Shown: piece by piece, positions 41,001 to 50,205 of the stretch
Layout of the letters: each line of letters begins with the position of its first letter
How positions within the stretch are numbered: the first letter of the stretch is position 1
Origin: Bicyclus anynana
Taxonomy: Eukaryota; Arthropoda; Insecta; Lepidoptera; Nymphalidae
DNA: 64,000 nucleotides
Assembly: GCF_947172395.1 (NCBI RefSeq)
Contig: NC_069108.1
Coordinates: forward strand, 8,691,068 to 8,755,067
Direction: 5' to 3'
The notes under the pieces: generated by a model
What the model was told of the DNA's origin: nothing
The model's database searches: none
Seen by the model: only the letters and a program-made list of their open reading frames with translations
Position numbers and translations under genes: made by a program

Positions 41001-41790
41001 CTATATGTCATAATAGAATCCTCCAAAGTTCTCCTCAATTGCTCATAATTCTGGCTACTTACTTGCATATCGATACCATCCTGTAGCACCTCTGGGATGT
41101 TGGTTTGCATTGTTTGCTGAGGTAAGCTACGGATGGTATCGATTTGTACTGAAGTAGAGCGCAGTCGTTCAAGGTTAGCTTCATCCAGCAGATGACGTCG
41201 CTGGATTGCTCGCACCTGATCCGATAGTCGCTGCGCAGTCACGATCACTGTTGGCTCAAGAGTCTGAAACATAGACAACATCCTTGACCGGTACGCAGTA
41301 AGGTTAGTTCCCCCCTCTGTTGCCCCATAGTACGCACGCATGACGCTCTCATTGAGTGGACGAGACCATCTCATGCGGCGCACTATACCACCGGTAGCGG
41401 GAGCACTCACTGGAGCCCGCAGCTCCACTTGCCCCAAGCTCTCCGGTAGTATATCGTCGTCACTCTGCTGCTGGTATTGTTGCTGTTGTTGTTGCCGCCG
41501 CCGTGTGGTGACACCCCGATGAGTCCTCCGAACCGGAGTGGGTGTCACATCCCCCGCAGATGTTGGCGGGGTTTTAAATTCCTCCGGCGACGACGGCGAT
41601 GATGACGACGATTCATAGTTCTTGATTTGTGCGCTCGTTCTGCCGCCTCCACGTCGCATGTTTTATCTTATTTGGGTTCATTGTATTATTCACTTGTTAT
41701 ATTGATGATAATTTCTATTTTATTTGAATTATTTATTGTATTTCTTTAAATTATTAAAATTATATTTAGTTGAGTGGAAAAAAACATGTC
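38020..41790 (-). mobile_element. LINE of the restriction-like-endonuclease type, single open ORF
   Basis: One ORF (38075-41659) with a short 3' UTR ending near an A-rich run (T-rich on the plus strand at 37990-38030). The 5' UTR extends an unknown distance past 41659. A truncated relative sits at 27556-27715. No target duplication was identified. Confidence 0.75.
38075..41659 (-). CDS. Reverse transcriptase with C-terminal restriction-like endonuclease
   Basis: The product has 1194 residues without stop. The N-terminus is Ser- and Gln-rich (RRRQQQQQQYQQQ) and does not show Gag zinc knuckles. RT blocks: NWKCPGPDGLHNFWLKWF, PKNYRPITCLPTIYKLL, AAWIDYKKAYDSVPHSW near 590, GIFQGDSLSPLWF, and the catalytic box SHLLYMDDLKLYA near 700 with Met in place of the usual Ala of YADD. 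After the RT come a zinc knuckle, CRACHRPGESLRHIVSGC near 1000, and a PD...D nuclease block, NRPDIVLVDRSV then IIVDITVP, near 1085. This order (RT, CCHC, RLE) is that of the R2-type early-branching LINEs. I cannot fix the clade by eye (NeSL, R4, Utopia and others are candidates). Confidence 0.85.
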   Translation of the reverse strand: MRRGGGRTSAQIKNYESSSSSPSSPEEFKTPPTSAGDVTPTPVRRTHRGVTTRRRQQQQQQYQQQSDDDILPESLGQVELRAPVSAPATGGIVRRMRWSRPLNESVMRAYYGATEGGTNLTAYRSRMLSMFQTLEPTVIVTAQRLSDQVRAIQRRHLLDEANLERLRSTSVQIDTIRSLPQQTMQTNIPEVLQDGIDMQVSSQNYEQLRRTLEDSIMTYRYMPLNLRPKLPRLPVHRRNMALVGVLDQILGEYLVTSEDLSDTHSILFCGAVAACRIAGVKFPEPRTAPQRTGQAPAWRTRIERRITLTRTLIAKLICFKEGNNRPRVMRFVTQAFAGTDTRPFQYLACVTERIDFLKQKVYAWAQRIRRYKERIDRYNQNRIFQSDQRKVYRNWERSSVCVTDGEPPTSDAMSDFWRSIWSAPVGHTEGDWMSTVKEECAMVEKMIPISITTENVSCAIRPASNWKCPGPDGLHNFWLKWFRSAHSILAVQFQNAIDTGSLPAFLTTGVTFLLHKSGSTTDPKNYRPITCLPTIYKLLTSILSSKLTMHINANHILAPTQNGCKARSRGTKELLLIDTAICQQVRRNRKNLTAAWIDYKKAYDSVPHSWLMEVMRLYKVDTTLCSFLESCMGQWMTVLRHPGASECSESNELIGIRRGIFQGDSLSPLWFCLALNPLSTLLRDSGLGFRLRRGGELISHLLYMDDLKLYASKRTDLVSLLKITQTFSNDIRMEFGVDKCAVINVERGRIVSSENIVISETVILRSLLEGETYKYLGMTEALCIEAGNMKQVVKERFFGRLKKVLKSLLSGGNKVRAFNSWVMPLLIYTFGILKWTQTELDSLDCKVRKLLTSYRMHHPRSSVMRLYLPRKCGGRGFLNARNLHNREVCNLRDHFLKMNVSMYQDVVAVDKGLTPLSLGKENWRKPIVISNSDRVAIWKSKELHGRFYKALTGPDVDQITSVSWLQFGDLFGETEGFVCAIMDEVIKTRNYRKHIMKDGTLDICRACHRPGESLRHIVSGCSHLANGEYLHRHNQVAKIIHQQLALQYGLIDFEMPYYRYDPVLENSSALLYWDRTIITDRYIVANRPDIVLVDRSVRRAIIVDITVPHDDNLVKAEKEKVSKYLDLAHEITAMWNVESTIIVPIVVSVNGLIAKSFDQHLKKLSLNCWIKSRIQKAVILETARIVRRFLTLEP

Positions 41791-42555
41791 ATTCCCGACG
41801 GGTGGCAGGTGTCTATTTTTTATTATTATTATCGCTTGCTTCTTAATGTGTAAAATTTATTTGCAATAACTTGTTATTGGCTATAATCTATCTGTATTTA
41901 GCTGTAAGATTTCCACTCTAAGTAGATAAAATAAATAAATAAAAAATCAACATTTTTTTAGAAAACTTGATGATTTCTGAACAGAAGCTTAGGTAATGAC
42001 GTCACAATCATTTTGAAAGCAGTGAAATCTTATGGCTGTACGGTAAAATACCTTTGCATTTTCCATACGGGAAAGAAAAAAGAAAAAAAAAAGCAGTGAA
42101 ATCTTTCAAAGATGAAGCATTTCATTTTCATGGTTTGTTTATTTATACAATTTTCTTGAAAATGTAGTACTTTGAATTGTGATTTTCTCTATTTATTTTC
42201 TGTTACAATGAAATATCATTAACAATGGGTAATCTGGTATGTAACTAACTAACAAGTGATTTTTCCGTTTATTTATTTTATTATTATGAAATAATGTTAA
42301 CAATAGGTAATGTTGTATTTACCTGATTAACATGCGATTTATAAACTTGTAAAAAATGCCTTTGTATATGTTGTATATATATCTACTGTAGGTACTACGT
42401 CCGTCGATGAATATACTATTATGTTAGATGATTAAAGTTATGAATAATTTATTACATATCGTTACCTTCGACCATTAATAACAGGACCTGCCACATCTTA
42501 CTAGACACGGGCATAAGTTAGTTATTTCTGCATATCGTCTCCAAAGATTAAAAAA
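41791..42555. other. Intergenic stretch, no gene seen
   Basis: A/T-rich, no exon or known repeat recognised. The missing 5' exon(s) of the gene at 44364 could be here or further left. Confidence 0.4.
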
Positions 42556-42559
42556 ATCT

Positions 42560-43170
42560 TTTGTAGGTTTGGGTGTACCTACTCTTCTATAACTAGATCC
42601 ATGCCAATGCTTAGCTTTAAGCAATGTGTTAAAAAACATTTACTTAGTCGAGGTTGATGAGTTCCTTAAAGATAAAAGCGCTTGGAGGCCATTGGATCAG
42701 CTTCCACCTTCACACAGTAAATAAAACTATAAGAAATTGAAATTGTTATCAATTGTAAATTATAATACTGTATGACTTTTTCAAAAGTCTTTTTTTTGGC
42801 TGGTGGAAGGCTTCGGCCGTGGCTAGTTACCATCCTGCCGGCAAAGACGTACCGCCGAGCGATTTAGCGTTTTGGTACGATGCCCTGTAGAAACCGAAAG
42901 GGGTGTGGATTTTCATCCTCCTCCTTACAAGTTAGCCCGCTTCCATCTAAGACTACATCATCACTTACCATCAGGTGAGATTGTAGTCAAGGGCTAACTT
43001 GTAAACAATAAAAAAAAAGAGCAACTGTTGAGTTTCTTGCCGGTATCTTCTCAGCAGAACCTGCCTTCCGAACCGGTGGTAGAATCTTTACAAATAGTCA
43101 ACTGACGTGTCAAAAGTGCTTTTAAACTGAGCGTACTTGAAATAAATGATTTTTGATTTTTTGATTTGAT
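42560..43170 (+). mobile_element. LINE 3' end with TTTGA tail, split by SINE-A
   Basis: 42560-42787 and 43015-43170 are colinear with 1670-2066, ending GAAATAAATGATTTTTGATT. A few bases are deleted in the coding part. Confidence 0.8.
42788..43014 (+). mobile_element. SINE-A, 5'-truncated, inserted in the LINE end
   Basis: Body GGCTGGTGGAAGGCTTCGGC ... GGGCTAACTTGTAAACAATA plus an A tail. The LINE reads CAAAAG|AGCAACTG without it at 1912-1925, and AAAAG borders both sides here. Confidence 0.8.
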
Positions 43171-43314
43171 TGTTTGCCTCGCTGACCGTTACCCCTCTGG
43201 CAAAGATCAAAAATCTATGATCTAACGCGTTTATAAAAAACTGTTGCTATAGAATCGATGTTTTAATAATGCAATGCCTTTGTTTTAAATCTCTGATATA
43301 TTTTCTGTACATAT

Positions 43315-43622
43315 TTAAACAGCCGTGATTGCCCAGTGGATATGACCTCTGCCTCCGACTCCGGAGGGTGTGGTGTCGAATCCGGTCCGGGGCATGCACC
43401 TCCAACTATTCAGTTGCGTACATTTTAAGAAATTAAATATCACGTCACGGTGAAGGAAAAATATCGTGAGGAAACTTGCATAACTGAGAATTATCTTCAT
43501 TCTCTGCGTGTGAAATCTGCCAATCCGCATTGGGCCAGCTTTGGACTATTGGCCTAACCCCTCTCATTCTGAGAGGAGACTCCAGCTCAGCAGTGAGCCG
43601 AATATGTGTTGATAATGATGAA
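43315..43622 (+). mobile_element. SINE-B, nearly full length
   Basis: AGCCGTGATTGCCCAGTGGA with B box GTGTCGAATCCGG; body to GCAGTGAGCCGAATATG. Confidence 0.8.
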
Positions 43623-43814
43623 GCAAACACACATCGGAAGTAGCTTCATTATAACCATGTAATAAAGGTCAAATTACTTTGACATTACTTTAGTCATAAT
43701 TTAAGATTTAGTACCTAGATTATTAATTAAATCTCCAAATCTTAATATAGGTTTATGTAAATGTTGATGAAATTAGCTTTTTATATTAAATTTGATATGA
43801 GTCATGTTATTAAA

Positions 43815-44335
43815 AAACGACTTCGTCCGCGTGGTATTTAGTTTTTCACAAATCTCTTGAAAACCATGGATTTTTCCGGGATAAAAAGTAGCATATGTGT
43901 TAATCCAGGCTATAATATATCTCAATCACAAATTTCAGCTAATTCGGTTCAGTAGTCGAGGCGTGAAAGAGTAACAAACATTCATATAATCAAAATCATC
44001 AGTTTTTGCCAATCTCGGGAAACCATGGATTTTTTCGGGATAAAAAGTAGCCTGTGTTAATCCAGAGTAAAATCTACTTCCATTTCAAATTTCAGCTAAA
44101 TCGCTTCAGTAGTAGCCAGTGGCTTGCACTTAATACATGCATAAAAGCACTGCACACCCTAAGAGATGTTTTTCTTAATGCTTATTCAATGCAGATTTTC
44201 CCCGTCAGGTTATTTTTCTTACTAGTGCATACCCAGGTCGATAACCCCTTTACACGCCACTGGTAGTAGCGGCGTTAAAGAGTAACAAACATCCAAACAT
44301 CCATACAAACTATCGCGTTTATAACATTAGTAGGA
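43815..44335 (-). mobile_element. Helitron-like element carrying a nested hAT element
   Basis: From CGACTTCGTCCGCGTGG to AACATTAGTAGGA|T, the reverse of the 31959-32338 type. Words for ATCCATGG and CCGGGATAAAAAGTAG occur twice. Its end lies 28 bp from the next coding exon. Confidence 0.75.
44117..44262. mobile_element. 146 bp hAT-type MITE with 8 bp target duplication
   Basis: Starts CAGTGGCTTGCAC and ends ACACGCCACTG. GTAGTAGC flanks both ends (44109-44116, 44263-44270). The uninterrupted Helitron at 48012-48045 has the site once (TCAGTAGTAGCGGC). Confidence 0.88.
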
Positions 44336-44363
44336 TCGTAAAAAGACTGCGTAACTTTTTCAG

Positions 44364-47300
44364 CCGGGAAGGCATACAAATCCTATTGGAGGGCTTGGAA
44401 ACCCTTTTGGAGGGCAAGGAAATCCATTTGGACAGGGTGGACCTTTTGGGGGACAAGGAAACCCTTTCAGACAGGGTGGACCTTTTGGGGGACAAGGAAA
44501 CCCTTTCGGACAGGGTGGCCCTTTTGGAGGGCAAGGAAGCCCTGGACAGGGAGGCCCTTTTGGAGGGCAAGGAAGCCCTGGACAGGGTGGCCCTTTTGGA
44601 GGGCAAGGAAGCCCTTATGGACAAGGAGGCCCTTTTGGAAGGCAAGGAAGCCCTGGACAGGGTGGCCCTTTTGGAGGACAAGGAAGCCCTTACGGACAAG
44701 GAGGCCCTATTGGAGGGCAAGGAAGCCCTGGTCAGGGTGGCCCTTTTGGAGGGCAAGGCAGCCCTATTGGAGGTCCAAACCCACCCTCAAGTCAAATGAC
44801 AACGGCCAATGTCTCCCCACCACCGTATAGTCAAGTTAGTGTTTCTACTAAAGTTATAAAGCGGTAAGCTTTGTAAAGTTTTTTTAATATTTAACGTTTT
44901 AGTCCACTAGTTTTTGGTATTTTATTCCCCTATCTGCGGAAAAATTCCTAGTGAGCTGAATTTTTAAGAAATTGCTGCTACGGTGTTGTAATGAAGATTT
45001 GAAAATCAACATTGACATCGTGCCGGCTAAAAAACAAAAAATGACCTTGACTTTGATTGATATTTTAAAGAGGATTTGTGAAGTTGGAGAAGGTATATTG
45101 AAATTCTAAGGAATAACATCTTTACAGCAAGAAACTTCCCAGGGCTACCCTGCCATGGGTCAACAGGGATACCCATCTCATAATTATTCACCACAAGGAT
45201 ACCCTCCACAGAATTATCCACCGCCAGGATACCCTGGACATGGTTATCCAGGTGATTTGTCTTTTAAAATTTATTTATTTATTTGAATATCTTTAATGAA
45301 CACATGAAACCTTTATTACCTTTACCCATCACCCAGTACTCTTACCACAAACCCAGATCTCTTCCGGGTGACCTAAATTATATTAACCTGAATACTTTAA
45401 TGAGTACTTATATAAAAAGATCGTGTGTGTCGCGGGACGCTCGACAGAAGTGATAACTTATACCTACTGACGAAATTAAAAAAGCAGCTGGTCCATATTG
45501 GTACCAAATAGCACAGGGCAGAGACAATTGGACATCTTTGGAGGAGGCCTTCACCTATTCTGGGGTTCTTGCGTAATATAAAAGAACTACTGTACTAACA
45601 TTTATTTAAGTTTTACTAACCAAATTAACTTAGAATATTAACATAATTCTGTAAAGGAAATGGTTCTAAAGGGTATGGAGTTCAGGATCAGTCATTGTAT
45701 CCTGGCGATAAAAGAAGATATTTTTTTTAACTGTTTTTGATTATACAAATCTACGAATTTACTTTAATTCTTTCGAAATAATATTCAATAACTCCCAAGA
45801 AATGCATTATGGGTAATAATGGCGGATAGATGACGTTTTCAATGCAGTAATCGATTTGACGTTTGCTGTCAATTGTCATGTCAGAAAGAAAGAAATATCT
45901 TTATTTTTAAGCAGTGCCACACATTACAATTATAAATTCTAAATACTCAGAACACAGAAAACCACCAGAAGCCACGTTTAGATGTCATTCTATAGTGCGC
46001 AGTGTGTCCAAAAATTGTACACAACAGCCTGCACTCGTCGCAATTCTCACCCGCGTAATGTTGCTAGTACATGAGGCTGTTAAATTTTTCCCTATTTTGT
46101 GGTAAAAATTTATAATGTTAAAAGGAAAACAATAAGTGTACAGTTCATCACATTAAATGTTAACTTGTATGGTAAATAATAAAAACAGTGGGACCGGTTT
46201 TCTAGTGATTGCTAAGAGTCAGCAAGAAAATGAACTCTAAAAAATTTAAGACAAGGACAAATAAATAATAGATATAATAAGACGGTTATTATAAAACTTA
46301 TCAACTAACGAACTAAACAAATACATATTTACAATAATAATTTTATATATTCCATATAATTAAATTATATTATTATTATAAATATGTATTTCAATCGTGT
46401 GCACAGTTATTATTATCTCGTCTTATTTCTCTAATTTTTATGTCTCTTAAAATTCAAGTAAGGCCATTGAATTGGTTTAATATCTTTTAAGAATGTGTTT
46501 TGAAGATAAAAATATTTTATTTAATCCTCTGGCTCAAACAAACAAGCAAACAAGTAGGTACACAAACAAACAAAAGACCAAACAAGCACACGAAAACAAA
46601 CAAATGTGCAAACAAACACACAAACAGACAAGAACGAACGAACTTATTATAATATAGCACGCCATTGTTATTTGTAAAATTTTAAAGCTTTAAGATTATT
46701 TTACACTTTCTTTATCTGCGCTGATTACCACAATTTTATTTCAACTTAATTGCCGGAACCTATGCCTACCTATTTAGTTGATTAATATTATACATAAATA
46801 ATAAATCCTTGAATTGAAATTAAAAGTAGGGAAAATCAAAACAATTACATTGGCAACACTTACAAAATGAAGTCATCGGTTTCTATGACAACTAAATTCA
46901 CGTAAAAATTATTCATTATTTTAACATAAGAATATTTATTTGTGCTACTTACACGTGAAATGTGATCCTATTCAGTTTCTTTTTTCTACCAACGGCATTT
47001 TTACACGAAGGAATAGCACAAGACGGCTTAATTTAATTAAATTTGTCACCTGTATAGCACGTCAAACAACACGACAAACACAGAGTGAGTAATCGTAAAA
47101 TGTGTAGTTTAAATGGCTTCACTTCTTTGCGCTATCACTCCTTCTGGTGGTTTTCTGTATTCTGAGTCTAAATATATAGCTTATAGCTAGAGCAAACAAA
47201 GAAGAATGCCCAGCAATATGTGGCATAACCTAGAAAAAGGCCCTAACTCAGCATTTTGCTACATACTTCCTATCCAAAAAAAAGTATAAATTATGTCAAA

Positions 47301-48420
47301 GTTGCTACGGGCGCAAACTTGGGTTTTTATTTTATTTTGTTAGATTTATGCACTTGTATTTTTAAAATTTTAATGATATGGGGTACAAGAGTGGACCTCA
47401 GAAATGGACCATCTCCTATAAGCAAGAAATAAAAGCCTTTTTATTTTATTTATTTATATACTTCTTATGGTAGGAGCATAAGCCGACAAACTTTTATAAA
47501 ATGACGAAGGTCTGGGGTTCGCGGGCCCTTAGAATATAAGCCCTTACCCCTCTCAACCTCAGAGGTGTGCTCCCCAATGCGCCATTTATGGTATATTAAT
47601 GATGCTGGTGACGAAGCTTGTGTCCCATTCCAGCATCGTCGCTGTCTCAGCGTGCCGCCGACGCGGCGTGCTGCGCGACGTGCTACGCGTGCCTCACCTG
47701 CGTGCTGTGTTCCTGCTGCCAGGTGCGACAAACGATGATTATAATCTATACTAATACTACCGCGACTTAGTCCGCGTGTAATTTAGTTTTTCACAAATCC
47801 CTCGGGTACCACGGATTTTTCCGGGATAAAAAGTAGCCTGTGTGTTAATTCAGGCTATAATATATCTCAATACCTCTCAATACCTCTAGCTCAAGCTAAC
47901 TCGGTTCAGTAGTTGAGGCGTGAAAGCGTAACAAACATTCATATCATCAAAATCTCGGGTAACCATGGATTTTTTCGGGGTAAAAAGTCTATGTGTTAAT
48001 GCAGAGTAAAATCTATTTCCATTCCAAATCGCTTCAGTAGTAGCGGCATTAAAGAGTAACAAACATCCAAACATACATTTAAACATCCATACAAACTTAC
48101 GCGTTTAGTTTGTTTGTTTCAATCTTACGAACTACTGGTCTGATTTGAAAGATTCTTTCAGTGTTAGATAGCCCATTTATCGAGGAAGGCTATAGGCTAT
48201 ACTTTATCCCCGTATTAATACGGGAACGGGAACCACGCGGGTGAAACCGCGCGGCGTCTACTAGTTACGTCTATGATTGAGGCTTGAAATATAACTTGGA
48301 TATCCTTTCCAGGCTCTAATGGCAGGCGCCGGCGGTGGTGAAAGTGAAGACGGGGGGCCGCCGACGGACGACGACGTGGGGCCCCCCGCCAACGTCGCGC
48401 CCCCCACCTTGCCGCACTGA
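44364..48420 (+). CDS. Gly/Gln/Pro/Phe-repeat protein with C-terminal cysteine cluster (5' end missing)
   Basis: Exons 44364-44834, 45128-45251, 47634-47722, 48313-48420 keep frame through all junctions and give 263 visible residues to TGA. Residues 1-130 are a degenerate repeat of GGQGSPGQGGPF/GGQGNPFGQGGPF type. Exon 2 is GYP-rich (QGYPAMGQQGYPS, PPQNYPPPGYPG). Exons 3-4 encode AADAACCATCYACLTCVLC, then SCCQ, then an acidic/Pro tail ending APPTLPH. The plan (low-complexity P/G/Y/Q region, then a short hydrophobic Cys cluster) resembles CYSTM-type membrane-anchored proteins. I do not recognise the specific protein. The first exon(s) with the start codon were not found. The donor after exon 1 is GTTAGT; the alternative GTAAGC at 44866 would break phase. 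Confidence 0.65.
45410..45595 (+). mobile_element. LINE 3' end fragment
   Basis: Translates as TDEIKKAAGPYWYQIAQGRD then NWTSLEEAFTYSGVLA and stop, the RTE-type C-terminal signature. In the intron after exon 2 of the GYP gene. Confidence 0.7.
45657..45735 (+). other. Possible alternative last exon of the GYP gene
   Basis: After AG at 45655-45656 the phase that follows exon 2 reads GNGSKGYGVQDQSLYPGDKR and then reaches TAA. The composition (GYG, YPG) suits the protein, but the acceptor lacks a good pyrimidine tract. Tentative. Confidence 0.25.
45740..46535. other. Intronic sequence, no gene seen
   Basis: A/T-rich DNA within the long intron of the GYP gene; no exon or repeat recognised. Confidence 0.4.
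46536..46645. repeat. CAAA-type low-complexity run
   Basis: Degenerate CAAACAAACA runs with interruptions. Confidence 0.7.
47460..47600 (+). repeat. Interspersed repeat shared with 56940-57030
   Basis: Common words: AAAATGACGAAGGTCTGGGG, TTCGCGGGCCCTTAGA (TTCACGGGCCC in the other copy). It ends about 30 bp before GYP exon 3. Confidence 0.55.
47745..48264 (+). mobile_element. Composite Helitron-like element
   Basis: A|TCTATACTAATACTACCGCG at 47744/47745 and GGCGTCTACTAG|T at 48264. Inside is an inverted copy of the 31959-32338 type (to about 48100), then the 3' block GATAGCCCATTTATCGAGG ... ACCACGCGGGTGAAACCGCG. Confidence 0.7.
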
Positions 48421-48477
48421 GAAGATAATTAGACTTCTTTTTCAGTTGCGTGCACAAGCTGTTTAACTAGGGTGGGC

Positions 48478-48580
48478 ACTCATCATCATCATCATCATAT
48501 CAGCCGATGGACGTCCACTGCAGGACATAGACCTTTTGTAGGGACTTCCAAACATCACGATACTGAGCCACCTGCATTTT
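48478..48580 (-). mobile_element. RTE-like LINE 3' end fragment
   Basis: TCATCATATCAGCCGATGGA, CGTCCACTGCAGGACATAGA, TACTGAGCCACCTGCAT. Confidence 0.65.
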
Positions 48581-48664
48581 TTCTACCTAATTTTCTTTAA
48601 ACTTGTACGAATTCCAAAAAAATCAGCTAAATCGCTTCAGTAGTAGCGGCGTTAAAAAGTAACA

Positions 48665-48855
48665 AACATCCACTACCGGCAAAAGACGTACCGCCAAGCG
48701 ATTTAGCGTTCCGGTACTTTGCCGTGTAGAAACCGAAAGGAGTGTGGATTTTCATCCTCCTCCTAACAAGTTAGCCCGCTTCCATCTTAGATTACATCAT
48801 CATTTACAATCAGGTGAGTTGTAGTCAAGGGCTAACTTGTAAGGAATACAAAAAA
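48665..48855 (+). mobile_element. SINE-A body and tail
   Basis: CTACCGGCAAAAGACGTACC ... GGGCTAACTTGTAAGGAATA with an A tail. Confidence 0.75.
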
Positions 48856-49154
48856 AAACGGTACTTTTTGCAGTGATTTTGTAGGCACGTAACATATCTA
48901 ACAGTAGAAAATATCGTTTATGTCAAGCGGTTTTCGATATTTCGTGATGCTTCCTGTACCTTTTATATTTTACTCGTAGATAGGTTAAATATGGGTTTGT
49001 ATATAGAAAAAGAGAACTTTTCAGTAAGCTGGCGTTTATTTTAGTAATAAATGTTTATTTTTAATAGTTTTTAATTTATTTTTCTCTTTGAACTTTGTTA
49101 ATTTCTCTTCATTGTTGAAAGCGAGGTTTTGTATCTATCTATTCGACCTGCTAA

Positions 49155-49245
49155 AAAAATTAAAGCCCAGACGGGGCTCGAACCCAGGACCTCCGTTTTG
49201 TAAATCCACTGCGGATACTACTTCGCCACGGAGGTCGTCGTTTCA
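49155..49245 (-). mobile_element. SINE-A head fragment
   Basis: CGGGGCTCGAACCCAGGACC and TCGCCACGGAGGTCGTC are the B and A box side of the family in reverse. Confidence 0.65.
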
Positions 49246-49439
49246 TTTCATATTCTTTCATTACGATGTGTATGGGCAATTTCGTTATAATTTTAATTTT
49301 AACACTAAATTACTAAACGAATTTTGGTTAAAATCGAATGGAGCCTATCTGGAACTACTCTTTTAAACAAAAGATATTATTCAATATATGTTAATAAATG
49401 ACGAAGTTATATGGTAACAAACATGAATAAATATTGTTT

Positions 49440-49535
49440 TTAAAATGCACATTTTGAAAAGTTGGGGGATTCGAACCTACGCCCTTCGAATTGAAGTCAG
49501 ACGTCATATCCACTGGGCTATTATAGCTCACCAGA
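49440..49535 (-). mobile_element. SINE-B head fragment
   Basis: GGGGGATTCGAACCTACGCC and TATCCACTGGGCTATTATAG. Confidence 0.65.
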
Positions 49536-49944
49536 TGCAATACAATCAGATATATCTGTCCATAGATATAATATTATTCTGTGAATTAAATGTGAAATTC
49601 ACCAAATTGCTAAATATCTTACATGTAAGTATGTAAAATTTGTATGCATTTTAAGGTCCTAAAAAAGAGGAATAGATTTTACAGCATTTATATATTTTAT
49701 CTATGGTATCTATGATAGAAAGCTTTTCTCTGTCTAAGGCTAAATGCAATCTTCTGGAAAATATTTATTAGAAAAAATTTATAGTGAAAAAGTTTCTATT
49801 TGACCGGCCGCATCTTACGCCGCAAATTATCGTTTTCCGTATTCGTTAGGTACTCTATTAGGTACTCTGTGCTCTATTTAATCTATGGTTATCTAGCTTT
49901 CTATTGATGAAAGAATTTTTCTTATCGGTCCCACATTTATATAC

Positions 49945-50205
49945 ACTCATAAATAAACTCATTTACTCATCATTTACTACATCATTTACTATCCAAGTGG
50001 CACGTCGATTCTCTTTCTACGATCGCAAACGCTTCGAAAACTAGAAAAATGTATGCGAATGACAGATCTTGATCACGTTACCTATCGATAGCAAATGTCA
50101 TTCCCTTATAATCTTTCTAGTTTTTGAAGCGTTAGCGATCGTAGAAAGAGAATCGACGTGCAAAGGGGGGCTGTAGTAAATGATGATTAAATGAGTTTAT
50201 TCGTA
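49945..50205. mobile_element. Foldback MITE within a larger palindrome
   Basis: Core 49998-50163 has arms TTCTCTTTCTACGATCGCAA / complement, related to 27136-27331. Outside it, AATAAACTCATTTACTCATC on the left is mirrored by GATGATTAAATGAGTTTATT on the right, so the whole 260 bp folds back. Confidence 0.75.

Noticed and set aside
42218..42234. Mini first exon ATGGGTAATCTG|GTATGT for the GYP gene
   Set aside because: Phase would fit, but four codons and a common donor word are no evidence.
44319..44756. 145-codon minus-strand ORF of RASLPSKRA repeats, and the plus-strand LLEGKEALD frame
   Set aside because: Shadows of the repeat exon. Only the GGQGSPGQ frame joins the other exons in phase.
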